Assembly: GCA_937928165.1 (NCBI GenBank) | Contig: CALFVT010000015.1 | Coordinates: 1 to 64,000 of the forward strand | Length of the DNA: 64,000 bases | Direction of reading: 5' to 3' | Source of the DNA: an uncultured Caulobacterales bacterium | GTDB taxonomy: Bacteria; Pseudomonadota; Alphaproteobacteria; Caulobacterales; Maricaulaceae | Position numbers and translations under genes: made by a program | The notes under the pieces: generated by a model | Database searches by the model: none | Told to the model about the DNA's origin: nothing | What the model saw: only the letters and a program-made list of their open reading frames with translations | Shown: positions 10,022 through 19,777 of the stretch, piece after piece | How positions within the stretch are numbered: position 1 is the stretch's first letter | How the letters are laid out: each line of letters starts with the position of its first letter

Positions 10022-11170
10022 TTATTGAATTGGCCGTTTTGAGCGCGCCAACTTAAGAATGGGTCGTTCAATCATATAATAAGACAGGCCGGCGGCAATA
10101 ATCGATAAAGTTATTGCCGCAAACGCAAAGGCAATATTATCCCACAGCCCCGGCGCACCGAGAGAAAAACTTTCTACAATAGTTTCCGGTAAATAGGCCT
10201 TAACCTCACGGGCTATCCGAATAATGAGTATCAAGACAAGGTAATGAGATAAATAAAGTGAATAAGACCAATCCCCCAGTAAAACAAGCCATTTTGGGAT
10301 AGATAAGTTATCCTTTATTTCCAATAAGCTAAGCCCGTATATTAAAGCCGCGAAAGGCAAGGTATAAACGGCAACACGGCCCCAAGAGGTCAGCTGTGTA
10401 GAATGATCCGTATAAAAACCCAAGGCTCCAAGAGATAATAAAGCACCCGTTAAAAACACCACTTTGGGCTTTATAATTTTCCCATGAATAATCATCCAAG
10501 CGGCCAAGGCGCCTGCAATAAATTCAAGGCTTAAAAGTGAAAATATAATCGACGCAGCCGCATTTATATGCTGAAAATTCATGAAATAGCCTAACAGATT
10601 AACACCGCCCCAGAATATCAATCCCGGTAACATCCATTTACGCGGCAGAAACAAAAGCCCTGCGAAAATAAGGTAAAACTGCATTTCATGAATCAAGCTC
10701 CATCCCAAGCGCAAGACAGGTTTCGAATCTTGCGGCAGCAATAAAAGCGAGCGGATGAAATAGGCGATATCCGGCGGCGTTCCGCCCTTCAAATCTGGTG
10801 AGCTCCATATCCCGTAGGTGATGAAAAAATAGCCGCCATAAATCGACGCAAACACCCACCACAACGGGTAAATACGCATAATTCGTTTATAGATAAACCG
10901 CCCTATATCTTTGGCACTCCGTCCCGAGTGATAGGTCACATAGACCATAATAAAGCCAGAGATCACAAAAAATAAATCAACCCCCGCATAACCCTGACGC
11001 CACGGCCCTAAAAAAAGCCATTTATCCGTCAAAAGCTCCGCCCCGCCCCCTGCTTGAAGACGTGCCGAATGAATCATCTGCTCACCGATGTGATAAAATA
11101 GCACAAGCAGCGCCGCAAAGCCGCGCAAAGCCTGTACGGAATTTAGTTTTGGTTGAATATTTTGCGTCAT
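10022..11170 (-). CDS. Acyltransferase family 3 (OafA/YrhL-like)
   Basis: A 382-residue polytopic inner-membrane acyltransferase. The family opening SVQALRGFAALLVLFYHI carries the conserved arginine, and GVDLFFVISGF with LSHYL further along are typical. About ten hydrophobic helices are visible. Such enzymes move acetyl or other acyl groups onto surface sugars, for example O-antigen or exopolysaccharide. No polysaccharide cluster lies beside it, so the acceptor is open. Confidence 0.92.
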   Translation of the reverse strand: MTQNIQPKLNSVQALRGFAALLVLFYHIGEQMIHSARLQAGGGAELLTDKWLFLGPWRQGYAGVDLFFVISGFIMVYVTYHSGRSAKDIGRFIYKRIMRIYPLWWVFASIYGGYFFITYGIWSSPDLKGGTPPDIAYFIRSLLLLPQDSKPVLRLGWSLIHEMQFYLIFAGLLFLPRKWMLPGLIFWGGVNLLGYFMNFQHINAAASIIFSLLSLEFIAGALAAWMIIHGKIIKPKVVFLTGALLSLGALGFYTDHSTQLTSWGRVAVYTLPFAALIYGLSLLEIKDNLSIPKWLVLLGDWSYSLYLSHYLVLILIIRIAREVKAYLPETIVESFSLGAPGLWDNIAFAFAAITLSIIAAGLSYYMIERPILKLARSKRPIQ

Positions 11171-11193
11171 ATCTTCCGATAACAGAGTTTACT

Positions 11194-12060
11194 TTATTGG
11201 CAAAACCTTGTTTTGGAACGGCCCTGAGCCTCAATAAATGAGAGCATGTCAGCTTTTAAGCTTGAATCCCCATCAAAATATTTAGACATAACTTTGACTG
11301 GATCTGTATGGGTAAGTTTAGGATAAAACTTATAAACCGCTTTTCCCCCGCGCGCGATAATGGCTGCGGCTAAGTCTTCTGAATTTTTAGGCCCAACCGT
11401 ATCATCTTTACCGCCGTTCATTAAAAACATCGCGGGGCTCGGGCCATTAACATTATTAAGCGGCGCATCTTTTCCGCTAAAACGCTGCGGAAAAATCGTG
11501 ATAAACGGCTCATCCGTTAGCGGATACGCCCCGGTCGGAGGGGCGAGTCCAATAATGGAGGATACCCGCGTGCACATATCCACCCCGGCAGCTTTAAGAT
11601 ATTTAGGCGCTGTCCCAAGCAGCGTCACCATATGGCCGCCCGCAGAATGACCCACCAAAGAAATAGAGCGGTCAGGGTAACGCCGCGCGGCATAAGACAC
11701 CGCCAAAGCCGCGTCTTCAACAAAGCCCGGGAATTTAGTTTCAGGATAAAGCCGGTAATTGGGCACAACCACATTATAGCCTTCGCGGGAGAGTCCTTCG
11801 CCGAGGAACTTATAAATATCCTTACTCCCGTCTTTCCAGCTCCCGCCGTGAATAAACACAATGACCGGCGCACCGGCTTTTTCATCCTTCGCTTCATAGA
11901 TATCAAGCTTTTGGCGCTCTAACTCACCATAAGGAATATTTTTCGCAAGGCTAAAGCTAGAGCTTGGCGTAATCGTATTTAAAAACCCGACCGGCGAACA
12001 TGACGCGATAAATCCAACACTTAAAACCGTTAATAAGCTTCGTAACTTCAGTCTCATCAT
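11194..12060 (-). CDS. Alpha/beta-hydrolase (esterase/lipase) lipoprotein
   Basis: A 288-residue serine hydrolase. It has the oxyanion-hole motif FIHGGSW, the nucleophile elbow GHSAGGH, an acid residue in GGKDDTVG and a catalytic histidine in KLTHTDP. The signal ends in IASC, a lipobox, so the enzyme is probably anchored and periplasmic. It resembles the BD-FAE / carboxylesterase group. It sits 23 bases behind the acyltransferase on the same strand and the two may be co-transcribed, with opposing acyl transfer and removal as a guess. Confidence 0.88.
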   Translation of the reverse strand: MMRLKLRSLLTVLSVGFIASCSPVGFLNTITPSSSFSLAKNIPYGELERQKLDIYEAKDEKAGAPVIVFIHGGSWKDGSKDIYKFLGEGLSREGYNVVVPNYRLYPETKFPGFVEDAALAVSYAARRYPDRSISLVGHSAGGHMVTLLGTAPKYLKAAGVDMCTRVSSIIGLAPPTGAYPLTDEPFITIFPQRFSGKDAPLNNVNGPSPAMFLMNGGKDDTVGPKNSEDLAAAIIARGGKAVYKFYPKLTHTDPVKVMSKYFDGDSSLKADMLSFIEAQGRSKTRFCQ

Positions 12061-12153
12061 TTTAGGCCCATCTTAATATGCACTAAGTTTTATATCGGGC
12101 TCTTAAGGTAAAAAAATATAAAAACCTAATGACGGCTTTGTGAAAATAGGTCG

Positions 12154-13005
12154 TTAATAACCCTCACAGCCCTTGGTCATAGCAACCCCTTTCAGGAAGG
12201 CTCGCCGCGCCACACCCTTTTGATATACCTGCCGTGTTTTCTTTTGACGGGCTTTAGCACCGCTTAAAGACCGCACAATACCCCGGCCCGGAATATAGCT
12301 CCCTGCCGCAGAGGCCACGCTTGATATAGCCGCGCCGCGCCCGGCCTTCCCGGCCCTGTTCAAAGCCGTGTCTTTATCCCGCGTTACATCATAATCCGCA
12401 CCTAAAACCTCATCTAATTCATCAACGCGCACGTCAAACCAAGCGCAGTCAATATCATCATCAATTAAATAAAGATCTTCGGCTTCAAGACGCATGAGAA
12501 CTTCTGGACGTTCACGTTTGCGTAGATTTAAATCAGACAAAGGCGAGAGCGCCGCATCTGCTAATGACTTATTCCCCACAGGACTCGCAGCATCATTAGC
12601 AGCGGGAGCTGTCATAATAAACCCCAAACCTTTCGAAAACCGGCTAGCCGTTTGCCGTGTTCCGTGGACAATAATGTCACTTGTCCCAACAGCCGCCCGC
12701 CCGCCAATGCGCGCACCCGCCGCCGCACCTTTGGCGGCGACGTCAACGCCGTTCGCGGTAACTACTGCAACGCCTTTCACAACATTTACACCGCCCTTGG
12801 CTGCACTCATTGTGCCCTTCTCCGCGCCGGCCCTTAGTCTATCGCGAAACCGCGGCTTTGGCGGAGCCGCTAATATAACATCTGATTGAGCTGATAAATC
12901 TACTTGCTCATTAACAGGCTGAGGCTTGGCCTTTGACGCGCACCCACCCAAGATAGCCGCCGTGCAAAAGCAAGCCATTAAAGATATGCGCTGTAAATCT
13001 ATCAT
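12154..13005 (-). CDS. Ala/Gly-rich lipoprotein of unknown function
   Basis: The start at 13005 (MIDLQRISLMACF) gives a signal peptide ending in the lipobox ILGGC. The open frame extends 27 codons upstream with no signal-like property. The mature part has an Ala/Gly/Val-rich segment (residues about 65-125), which could be membrane-interacting, then a short folded region (EDLYLIDDDIDCAWFDVRVDEL) and a basic C-terminus. I recognise no family. It is a single gene, divergent from serC. Confidence 0.6.
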   Translation of the reverse strand: MIDLQRISLMACFCTAAILGGCASKAKPQPVNEQVDLSAQSDVILAAPPKPRFRDRLRAGAEKGTMSAAKGGVNVVKGVAVVTANGVDVAAKGAAAGARIGGRAAVGTSDIIVHGTRQTASRFSKGLGFIMTAPAANDAASPVGNKSLADAALSPLSDLNLRKRERPEVLMRLEAEDLYLIDDDIDCAWFDVRVDELDEVLGADYDVTRDKDTALNRAGKAGRGAAISSVASAAGSYIPGRGIVRSLSGAKARQKKTRQVYQKGVARRAFLKGVAMTKGCEGY

Positions 13006-13204
13006 AGGACCATATCCCAAAATATACTGCCCGTCCCAACATATAATTTGACAAGCATAATGTAGAAAACCCATGCTGACAGTCAAGTGAACAAGACTTA
13101 ACCCACATTAAAATTACATAAAACTTCTAAAGTCACATAAAAATAAGTGATCACCTAATTCTTATGGGCGCACAGGCTTGACACTGAGCGCATCATATCA
13201 TAGC

Positions 13205-13238
13205 TGCGCTGTGGGCCTCGCTTCCCCACTGAAGCGCA
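13205..13238 (+). promoter_or_regulatory. Hairpin upstream of serC, candidate serC RNA motif
   Basis: TGCGCT-GTGGG pairs with CCCAC-TGA-AGCGCA around an 8-9 base loop, about 40 bases before the serC start codon. A conserved structured leader upstream of serC in Alphaproteobacteria (the serC motif) has been described. Position and single-hairpin form agree, but I cannot match the covariance model. TTGACA boxes at 13174 and 13249 are candidate -35 elements. Confidence 0.5.
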
Positions 13239-13279
13239 CTTTGACATTTGTACAAAAACGCAAATGATGGAGATATATT

Positions 13280-14428
13280 ATGGCAATAGCCACGAAACCG
13301 GCACTGCGTCCGGCAAATCCGCGTTTTTCAAGCGGTCCTACGGCCAAACGGCCTGGATGGAAAATTGAAAATCTTAATCTTGATGTATTAGGCCGCTCTC
13401 ACCGTTCAAGCTTGGGCAAAGAAAGGCTTAAATATGCCATTGAGCTCACCCGCGTAGTTCTAGGCGTGCCCGATGATTACCGCATTGGCATTGTCCCGGC
13501 GTCTGATACAGGCGCAGTTGAAATGGCGATGTGGTCACTTCTTGGCCCGCGCGGCGTTGATGTCGCCGCATGGGAAAGCTTTGGCAGTGGATGGATTACA
13601 GACGCGCAAAAACAGCTCCCCTTGGATGATCTTCGTATCCTCAAAGGCGATTATGGCGTTTTGCCCGACTTAAATCAATATACAGGTGATCGTGACCTCG
13701 TCTTCACATGGAACGGCACCACATCCGGCGTGCGTATTCCCAATGCCGATTTTATCCCCGATGACCGAGACGGCATCACCATTTGCGACGCCACCTCTGC
13801 CGCCTTTGCTCAAGAGATTATATGGAGTAAAGTCGATGTTTTGACTTTCAGTTGGCAGAAAGTGATGGGCGGCGAAGCGGCCCACGGCATGTTAATCCTC
13901 TCCCCTCGCGCCGTAGAGCGCCTCGAGAGCTATAACCCGCCTTGGCCTTTGCCAAAAATCTTCCGCCTGAAAAAAGGTGATAAAATCAATGAAGGCATTT
14001 TCAAAGGCGCCACGATTAACACCCCGTCTATGCTCGCGGTCGAGGATTATATTGACGCGCTGGAATGGGCCAAATCCATTGGCGGGAAAGACGCTCTGCT
14101 AAAACGTGCCGATGATAATGCACAGGTCTTATTTGACTGGATAGAGCGCACGCCGTGGATTGAAAACCTCGCAAAAGACCGCGCGACTTGGTCAAATACG
14201 GGCGTATGTATGGTGTTTAATGACACCCGCATTGGGGACGTAGATAAATTCGCCAAAGACTTCGTCGCTTTACTTGGCGAAGAAGGCGTGGCCCTTGATT
14301 TCGGCGCTTACCGCGACGCCCCTGCGGGCCTGCGTATCTGGGCGGCCTCGGCGATTGAAAAGTCTAACCTTGAAGCGCTCTTGCCGTGGCTTGACTGGGC
14401 TTTCGAAACCCTGATTGCGCGCAGCTAA
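13280..14428 (+). CDS. serC: Phosphoserine aminotransferase SerC
   Basis: A PLP enzyme that makes phosphoserine from 3-phosphohydroxypyruvate and glutamate. The opening NPRFSSGPTAKRPGW and the 382-residue length match the alphaproteobacterial SerC subtype. The PLP lysine is in LTFSWQKVMGGEAAHG, with GTTSG and DATSAAF before it. serA follows 78 bases downstream on the same strand, so the two serine-synthesis genes probably form an operon behind one leader. Confidence 0.96.
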   Translation: MAIATKPALRPANPRFSSGPTAKRPGWKIENLNLDVLGRSHRSSLGKERLKYAIELTRVVLGVPDDYRIGIVPASDTGAVEMAMWSLLGPRGVDVAAWESFGSGWITDAQKQLPLDDLRILKGDYGVLPDLNQYTGDRDLVFTWNGTTSGVRIPNADFIPDDRDGITICDATSAAFAQEIIWSKVDVLTFSWQKVMGGEAAHGMLILSPRAVERLESYNPPWPLPKIFRLKKGDKINEGIFKGATINTPSMLAVEDYIDALEWAKSIGGKDALLKRADDNAQVLFDWIERTPWIENLAKDRATWSNTGVCMVFNDTRIGDVDKFAKDFVALLGEEGVALDFGAYRDAPAGLRIWAASAIEKSNLEALLPWLDWAFETLIARS

Positions 14429-14506
14429 ACACCTTCCCTCATTACGTTTTGATATATCTACCCTCAAAGCAGGGGTTATGTCCAAAGCTTTCTTGAAAGT
14501 TATGAA

Positions 14507-16081
14507 ATGCCTAAAGTTCTTATTGCTGATAAAATGTCCGTCTCAGCCACGGAAAGTTTCAAAAAAAGAGGCGTTGATGTTGACGTCATTACGGGCCTAT
14601 CCAAAGAGGAATTGATTAAAATTATTCCTGAATATGACGGGCTGGCCGTACGCTCATCAACGCGGCCTGACGCTGATATTATGGCGGCAGCAAAAAACCT
14701 AAAAGTCATAGGCCGCGCTGGAATTGGCGTTGATAATATCGACATTAAAGCCGCAACTGACCGAGGCATTGTCGTCATGAACACGCCGTTTGGCAATGCC
14801 ATTACAACCGCAGAACATGCGATTGCCTTGCTGTTCTCGGCGGCCCGCCAAATCCCCGCTGCCAGTGCCCGTACGCAAAGTGGTGAATGGCCTAAGTCTG
14901 ATTTTAAGGGGGTAGAGCTTTTCAACAAAACCCTTGGTCTTATTGGCTGCGGCAATATTGGAGCCCTTGTTGCAGAGCGGGCGTTGGGTCTTAAAATGAA
15001 GGTCATGGCTTTTGACCCTTACCTGACAGAAGAGCGGGCGGTTAAACTCGGCGTCACCAAAGTCGAGCTTGATGATTTATTCCAGCAAGCCGACGCCATT
15101 ACCCTGCACACACCGCTCGTAGAGAGTACAAGAGGCATCGTCTCCCGCGCCCGCCTTGGCATGAGCAAAAAGGGCGTAATAATCGTGAACTGCGCCCGCG
15201 GCGGCCTTGTCGATGAGGAGGCCTTAAAAGACGCTCTTGAGGCCGGACATGTCCGCGCCGCCGCCCTTGATGTGTTTGATGTGGAACCCGCCAAGCAAAA
15301 TCCGCTTTTTGGTACGCCGAATTTTATCGCCACGCCCCATTTAGGCGCATCGACTTTGGAGGCGCAAGAAAATGTCGCCGTGCAAGTCGCGGAGCAGATG
15401 GCGGATTACCTTTTAACGGGGGCCGTTTCCAACGCGCTTAATACACCGTCTATTTCCGCCGAAGAAGCTCCGCGCCTCAAGCCCTTTGTTGATCTGGCCG
15501 ATAAACTTGGCTCTATGATGGGGCAGCTTGTGCATGACCCGATCAAGAATATAGAGCTCACCTATAAAGGCACTGTGTCAGAGCTTAACACCAACCCGAT
15601 GAGTGCGGCGGCTTTGGCGGGCCTGTTAAAGGCAGCTATGCCGGATGTGAATATGGTCTCCGCCCCTGTGCTCGCCAAAGAGCGCGGGATTGAGGTTAAG
15701 GAAAGCTATGTTAGCGAAGCGGAACGGGCCGAGAGCTTGATAAGAGTGATGGTTGAAACCACTGAGCGTAAATTCGCGATTGTCGGGACTATTTACCGAG
15801 GAGAGCCGCGCATTGTTCGCCTATTCGGCGTGCAAATGGACGCTGCTTTTGATCCGTATCTGCTCTATGTGCGCAATGATGATAAACCCGGATTTATTGG
15901 CCGCCTTGGGAATATCCTTGGGCAAGCCAAAATCAATATTGCGACTTTTTATCTGGGCCGTATGGATAAAGGCGGCGAAGCGGTATGCCTTGTTTCCGTC
16001 GACACAGAAGTGTCTGAAACCGTCCAAGCGGCCATAAAAGGTCTCGACCATGTTAAAATAGTCGACACAGTTCGCCTTTAA
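14507..16081 (+). CDS. serA: D-3-phosphoglycerate dehydrogenase SerA
   Basis: The first enzyme of serine synthesis, oxidising 3-phosphoglycerate with NAD+. At 524 residues this is the long type: catalytic and NAD domains (GLIGCGNIGALVAERALG, NCARGGLVDEEAL, TPHLGAST), an intervening ASB domain and a C-terminal ACT domain (RNDDKPGFIGRLGNILG) that usually binds serine for feedback inhibition. It follows serC. A strong hairpin terminator lies 52 bases past the stop. Confidence 0.97.
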   Translation: MPKVLIADKMSVSATESFKKRGVDVDVITGLSKEELIKIIPEYDGLAVRSSTRPDADIMAAAKNLKVIGRAGIGVDNIDIKAATDRGIVVMNTPFGNAITTAEHAIALLFSAARQIPAASARTQSGEWPKSDFKGVELFNKTLGLIGCGNIGALVAERALGLKMKVMAFDPYLTEERAVKLGVTKVELDDLFQQADAITLHTPLVESTRGIVSRARLGMSKKGVIIVNCARGGLVDEEALKDALEAGHVRAAALDVFDVEPAKQNPLFGTPNFIATPHLGASTLEAQENVAVQVAEQMADYLLTGAVSNALNTPSISAEEAPRLKPFVDLADKLGSMMGQLVHDPIKNIELTYKGTVSELNTNPMSAAALAGLLKAAMPDVNMVSAPVLAKERGIEVKESYVSEAERAESLIRVMVETTERKFAIVGTIYRGEPRIVRLFGVQMDAAFDPYLLYVRNDDKPGFIGRLGNILGQAKINIATFYLGRMDKGGEAVCLVSVDTEVSETVQAAIKGLDHVKIVDTVRL

Positions 16082-16132
16082 AAAATTGCAATATTGTGGA
16101 ATCGGCTTTATAGCCCTGTCCGTAACTCTAAG

Positions 16133-16158
16133 GGCGCGTTTATATAACGCGCCTCTTT
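16133..16158 (+). terminator. Intrinsic terminator after serA
   Basis: GGCGCGTT-TATAT-AACGCGCC followed by TCTTTC, an 8-base GC-rich stem with a short T-rich tail. It lies between serA and purA and should separate the two transcripts. The T-run is imperfect, so some read-through into purA is possible. Confidence 0.7.
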
Positions 16159-16178
16159 CATGACGGAAGGATAAAGTC

Positions 16179-17471
16179 ATGGCGAATGTTGTTGTTGTCG
16201 GTTCCCAATGGGGCGATGAGGGTAAAGGTAAAATCGTTGATTGGCTCTCAAGCCGTGCCGATGTGATTGTCCGCTTTCAAGGGGGGCATAATGCCGGTCA
16301 TACCCTCGTGGTGGACGGAGAGACCTATAAGCTTAGCCTCCTGCCCTCCGGCGTTGTTCGTGGCGGCAAATTATCCGTCATCGGTAACGGCGTTGTTTTG
16401 AACCCTTGGGCCTTTCTTGAAGAAGTTCAAAAAATCAAGGCTCAGGGCGTTTCGATCTCGCCTGATAATCTTATCATGTCCGAGTCGACAACTCTTATCC
16501 TGCCTCTCCACAGCGAGCTTGACGGCATTCGCGAAAACCGTGCAGACGGCATAAAAATCGGCACAACTCGGCGCGGCATTGGCCCCGCCTATGAAGATAA
16601 AGTTGCCCGCCGCGCAATTCGTATTTGTGATCTGAAAGACGGGGAGGATTTAATGGCGCGGATTGAAAATCTACTGCATCATCATAATGCCCTGCGCAAA
16701 GGCCTTGGCCATAACCCGGTCGACGCAGATGAGCTTCACACTTCACTGCTAGAGGTCGCACCAAAAATACTTCCCTTTGTTGCGCCGGTCTGGAAAACAT
16801 TGGACGAAGCCAACCGCGCCGAAAAACGGATTTTATTCGAAGGCGCTCAAGGGGCCATGCTCGATATTGACCACGGCACTTATCCCTTCGTCACCTCCTC
16901 TAACACCATTGCCGGCCAAGCGGCGGCAGGCTCTGGCATGGGGCCCTGCGCGCTAAATTATGTGCTTGGCATTACCAAAGCCTATACTACCCGCGTCGGC
17001 GAAGGCCCGTTCCCCACAGAACTAACGGACGATATCGGGCAGCGGCTTGGAGAACGTGGCCACGAGTTCGGTACGGTCACAGGACGGCAAAGACGCTGCG
17101 GCTGGTTTGATGCGGTTATGGTACGCCAAGCGATTGTCACAGGCGGCATTACGGGCATTTCCCTAACCAAGCTTGATGTGCTTGACGGCTTCCCAGAGCT
17201 TAAAATATGCACAGGCTATAAAGTCGGCGGCCAAACATTACGCCACCTGCCTGCCGGTATTCACGCGCAGGCCACAGTTGAGCCAATTTATGAAAGCCTT
17301 GAAGGCTGGCAGGGATCGACACGCGGCGCGCGCTCTTGGGCCGACCTTCCGGCGCAAGCGGTAAAATATGTCCGCCGTGTTGAAGAGCTTATCGGCTGCC
17401 CGGTATCCATGGTCTCAACCTCGCCAGAACGCGAAGATGTGATCTTAATGCGCGATCCGTTTAAGGCTTAG
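16179..17471 (+). CDS. purA: Adenylosuccinate synthetase PurA
   Basis: Catalyses the GTP-dependent joining of IMP and aspartate in AMP synthesis. The N-terminal [16 protein letters not shown] holds the catalytic Asp and the P-loop. Later motifs [46 protein letters not shown] and [10 protein letters not shown] are all intact. 430 residues is the usual length. The start is preceded by GGAAGGA. Its last 11 bases overlap the end of the convergent XRE gene. Confidence 0.98.
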   Translation: MANVVVVGSQWGDEGKGKIVDWLSSRADVIVRFQGGHNAGHTLVVDGETYKLSLLPSGVVRGGKLSVIGNGVVLNPWAFLEEVQKIKAQGVSISPDNLIMSESTTLILPLHSELDGIRENRADGIKIGTTRRGIGPAYEDKVARRAIRICDLKDGEDLMARIENLLHHHNALRKGLGHNPVDADELHTSLLEVAPKILPFVAPVWKTLDEANRAEKRILFEGAQGAMLDIDHGTYPFVTSSNTIAGQAAAGSGMGPCALNYVLGITKAYTTRVGEGPFPTELTDDIGQRLGERGHEFGTVTGRQRRCGWFDAVMVRQAIVTGGITGISLTKLDVLDGFPELKICTGYKVGGQTLRHLPAGIHAQATVEPIYESLEGWQGSTRGARSWADLPAQAVKYVRRVEELIGCPVSMVSTSPEREDVILMRDPFKA

Positions 17472-17943
17472 ATTTATAAGGCACACAATAAACGCCGCAA
17501 TTTCGATATGCTTCCACAGGCGTATTCCAATGACGACATATCATAAAAGCTGGAAAGCCAATCGTAAATAACGTCATAACGCTTAAAAACGACAGCATAG
17601 GCATCGCCGCAGCCCAAGACATATCAACTGCGCGGACAGATTGAAAAACAATCTTCCAGGCAAAGGCAAGGCCAAAGAGCCCGCCGCACACACCTATAAT
17701 AGGCCCAGCAATCCAGCTACGGTCGATATGCGCATTGTGAGATTCGTCCTGTAGAAACTCTAAAGCGTCTTTATCAAAAGCTGCCGCCAAAGCTTTAAGG
17801 CTATCTTTCGAGCCGCGGTTATTGGCTTCGATACGCTGTACCGTACGCGAACTTAGGCCCGATGCAGCCGCTAAGTCTTCTTGTGTCCAAATTAAAACCT
17901 CACGCGCCTTTTTAACTTGATCCCCATCAATAAAAATTGTCAC
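17461..17943 (-). CDS. Membrane-anchored XRE-type regulator
   Basis: Residues 8-60 form a helix-turn-helix ([20 protein letters not shown] then SSRTVQRIE) followed by two or three hydrophobic segments ([41 protein letters not shown]). The combination suggests a DNA-binding protein tethered to the membrane. The extreme C-terminus carries two cysteines ([10 protein letters not shown]). It is convergent with purA, whose end it overlaps. The signal sensed is unknown. Confidence 0.8.
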   Translation of the reverse strand: MTIFIDGDQVKKAREVLIWTQEDLAAASGLSSRTVQRIEANNRGSKDSLKALAAAFDKDALEFLQDESHNAHIDRSWIAGPIIGVCGGLFGLAFAWKIVFQSVRAVDMSWAAAMPMLSFLSVMTLFTIGFPAFMICRHWNTPVEAYRNCGVYCVPYKSKP

Positions 17944-18037
17944 AATATCTCCTTAGCTATCATTACGGCCTAGGCAGAATAACATAAAGCAAGCCACTTA
18001 AAACACGACAGTAAGGCGACAGCGATTAAAAGCTTTA

Positions 18038-18685
18038 TTAAATATCAGATCTGGCTTTTTGCGCTTTTTTAAGCTCTTCCAGCAAACCTTCATGGATGCC
18101 ACTACTATCGCCGCCGCCAAAGACAACTGCGCCGGAGGTAAAGCTAGAGCCAAAGGTCTCCGCCGCCGTCACCGTCTGCGCTAGCGCTGAGATAAAATCA
18201 TCTTCAGTAAGGCTTGAGAGCGGATGAATAAAGACTGACCAAACCAAATCATTGGCCACCGCATAGCGTGCGTCTAAGACCGCATCATAATTGGCCTGAA
18301 GCATACGCTCCATCATGCCCTCTGGCAGAGCCGCAACGGGGATAATTGGCGAGATAATCCGCATACGGTTTGCGCCGCTATCATAGACCATCATTAATTC
18401 GCGCTCTGTGATTTTAAAGATCACGCTATTACCGTTGACCACCGCCTCTTCATCGAGCTGCTGGACAAGGGCCGCAAGTTTTTCGCCGTTCATATTATCA
18501 GGATTAACGCCTAGTTCCGGCGCATCATCTGCATCCCCAATCGATGGCAGTACAGCTTCTTCACTTTGTACGGAGCTTTCGCCCGTTTCATCTTGCGTTT
18601 GCGAACAGGCCACCTGACTGTAACCCATGAAAAAGATAAGAGATAAAATGAAATGTCGCGGCAAAGCCATAATAAGTTCCTTCAT
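18038..18685 (-). CDS. YbjN-like lipoprotein, paralogue of 3625-4062
   Basis: The ATG at 18685 follows GAGGGG and begins a signal peptide with lipobox SQVAC. The open frame upstream of it is not signal-like. An acidic linker of about 60 residues leads to a C-terminal domain matching the protein at 3625-4062: LAALVQQLD, NRMRIISPI, LQANYDAVLDARYAV, LVWSVFIHPL and VVFGGGDSSG. The YbjN / secretion-chaperone fold assignment is tentative. As an envelope-anchored version of a cytoplasmic domain it may bind an exported partner. No operon neighbours. Confidence 0.65.
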   Translation of the reverse strand: MKELIMALPRHFILSLIFFMGYSQVACSQTQDETGESSVQSEEAVLPSIGDADDAPELGVNPDNMNGEKLAALVQQLDEEAVVNGNSVIFKITERELMMVYDSGANRMRIISPIIPVAALPEGMMERMLQANYDAVLDARYAVANDLVWSVFIHPLSSLTEDDFISALAQTVTAAETFGSSFTSGAVVFGGGDSSGIHEGLLEELKKAQKARSDI

Positions 18686-18892
18686 AATCGCCCCTCTATC
18701 ATAAGCTGTGACAAGGCCGCACGGCGAGATCAAGGCAAAATACCTCACATTCGCGCGAGAGTTCATTATGGCGCTATGGGCTGTGTCACGCCCTACATAA
18801 AAGCGCAAGAAACTTGCAGGCTTCATTTGTCATTTGACCGCGCCTTTATTCACTGACATGTGGAACTAAAATTAAGAAAGTTTCCACCGCAT

Positions 18893-19777
18893 ATGAGTCG
18901 AGTACGGTTTTTCAGTCTTGCCGCCTTTCTTATAATTATTTGGGGCTCTGCCTTTACCATGGTGGATGTGGCCGTTGCTACGCTTTCTCCAATTTGGGTT
19001 GTTGCCGCGCGAGTGTCCTTGGCAGCGCTCATTATTACGGGTTACACCGTTTCAAAAGGGCTCCGTCTTCCGCCTCTTAAGGATATAAGATGGCGTTGGT
19101 ATCCTATCCTCGGCCTAACGGGCATGGTGCTGCCCTTTTACCTGATCGGTGAAGGGCAAAAGACGATTGAAAGCGGCATTTCAGCCATCATCGTCGGCGC
19201 GATGCCGATTATCACCATTATCCTTGCGCATTTTTTCACCCAAGAAAAAATGACGCCGCTGAAACTCTTCGGTTTTTTAATCGGGTTTTGCGGGATTGTT
19301 CTGCTGTTTATTCCCAAGGACTTCAGTCTCAACCTTGTCAGTGACTGGAAAGCTCAAAGCCTTGTCCTTATGGCCGCGTTTTTCTATGCCCTCACAACCA
19401 TATTAGCCAAGCGCGCCCCAGAGACCCATGCCGCCGTTGGGGCGTCCATGATGTTAATTTGCGGAGCGGTCATATCAACCCTTTGGGCGCTTATAGAAGG
19501 GGTTCCCACCGCCGCGCCGGCTCCTATTGTTTATCTGATGATTTTGGGGCTAGCTCTGGGCTCTACGGGCATTGCAACGATTTTATATCTTTATATGATC
19601 GACGTGAAAGGTACGACGATCATGGCCTCTATTAATTACTTTGTTCCCGTTGCATCGGTTGTATTTGGCATATGGCTCTTAGGGGAAGATTTAACAGCGC
19701 AGAAAATATTAGCGTTCATTATTGTTTTATCCGGCGTTTTAATCTCGCGCATTGGGGCACATCCAAAGGCGAGTTAA
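18893..19777 (+). CDS. EamA-family (DMT) transporter
   Basis: About ten transmembrane helices in two EamA repeats (FLIIIWGSAFTMVDVAVATL near the start; ALGSTGIATILYLYMIDVKG in the second half). Members export amino acids, metabolites or toxic compounds; this one's substrate is unknown. The start is uncertain: the ATG at 18893 begins at the usual family position, while a GTG at 18860 would add 11 residues. The last bases overlap the end of the convergent thiD gene by 4. Confidence 0.88.
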   Translation: MSRVRFFSLAAFLIIIWGSAFTMVDVAVATLSPIWVVAARVSLAALIITGYTVSKGLRLPPLKDIRWRWYPILGLTGMVLPFYLIGEGQKTIESGISAIIVGAMPIITIILAHFFTQEKMTPLKLFGFLIGFCGIVLLFIPKDFSLNLVSDWKAQSLVLMAAFFYALTTILAKRAPETHAAVGASMMLICGAVISTLWALIEGVPTAAPAPIVYLMILGLALGSTGIATILYLYMIDVKGTTIMASINYFVPVASVVFGIWLLGEDLTAQKILAFIIVLSGVLISRIGAHPKAS

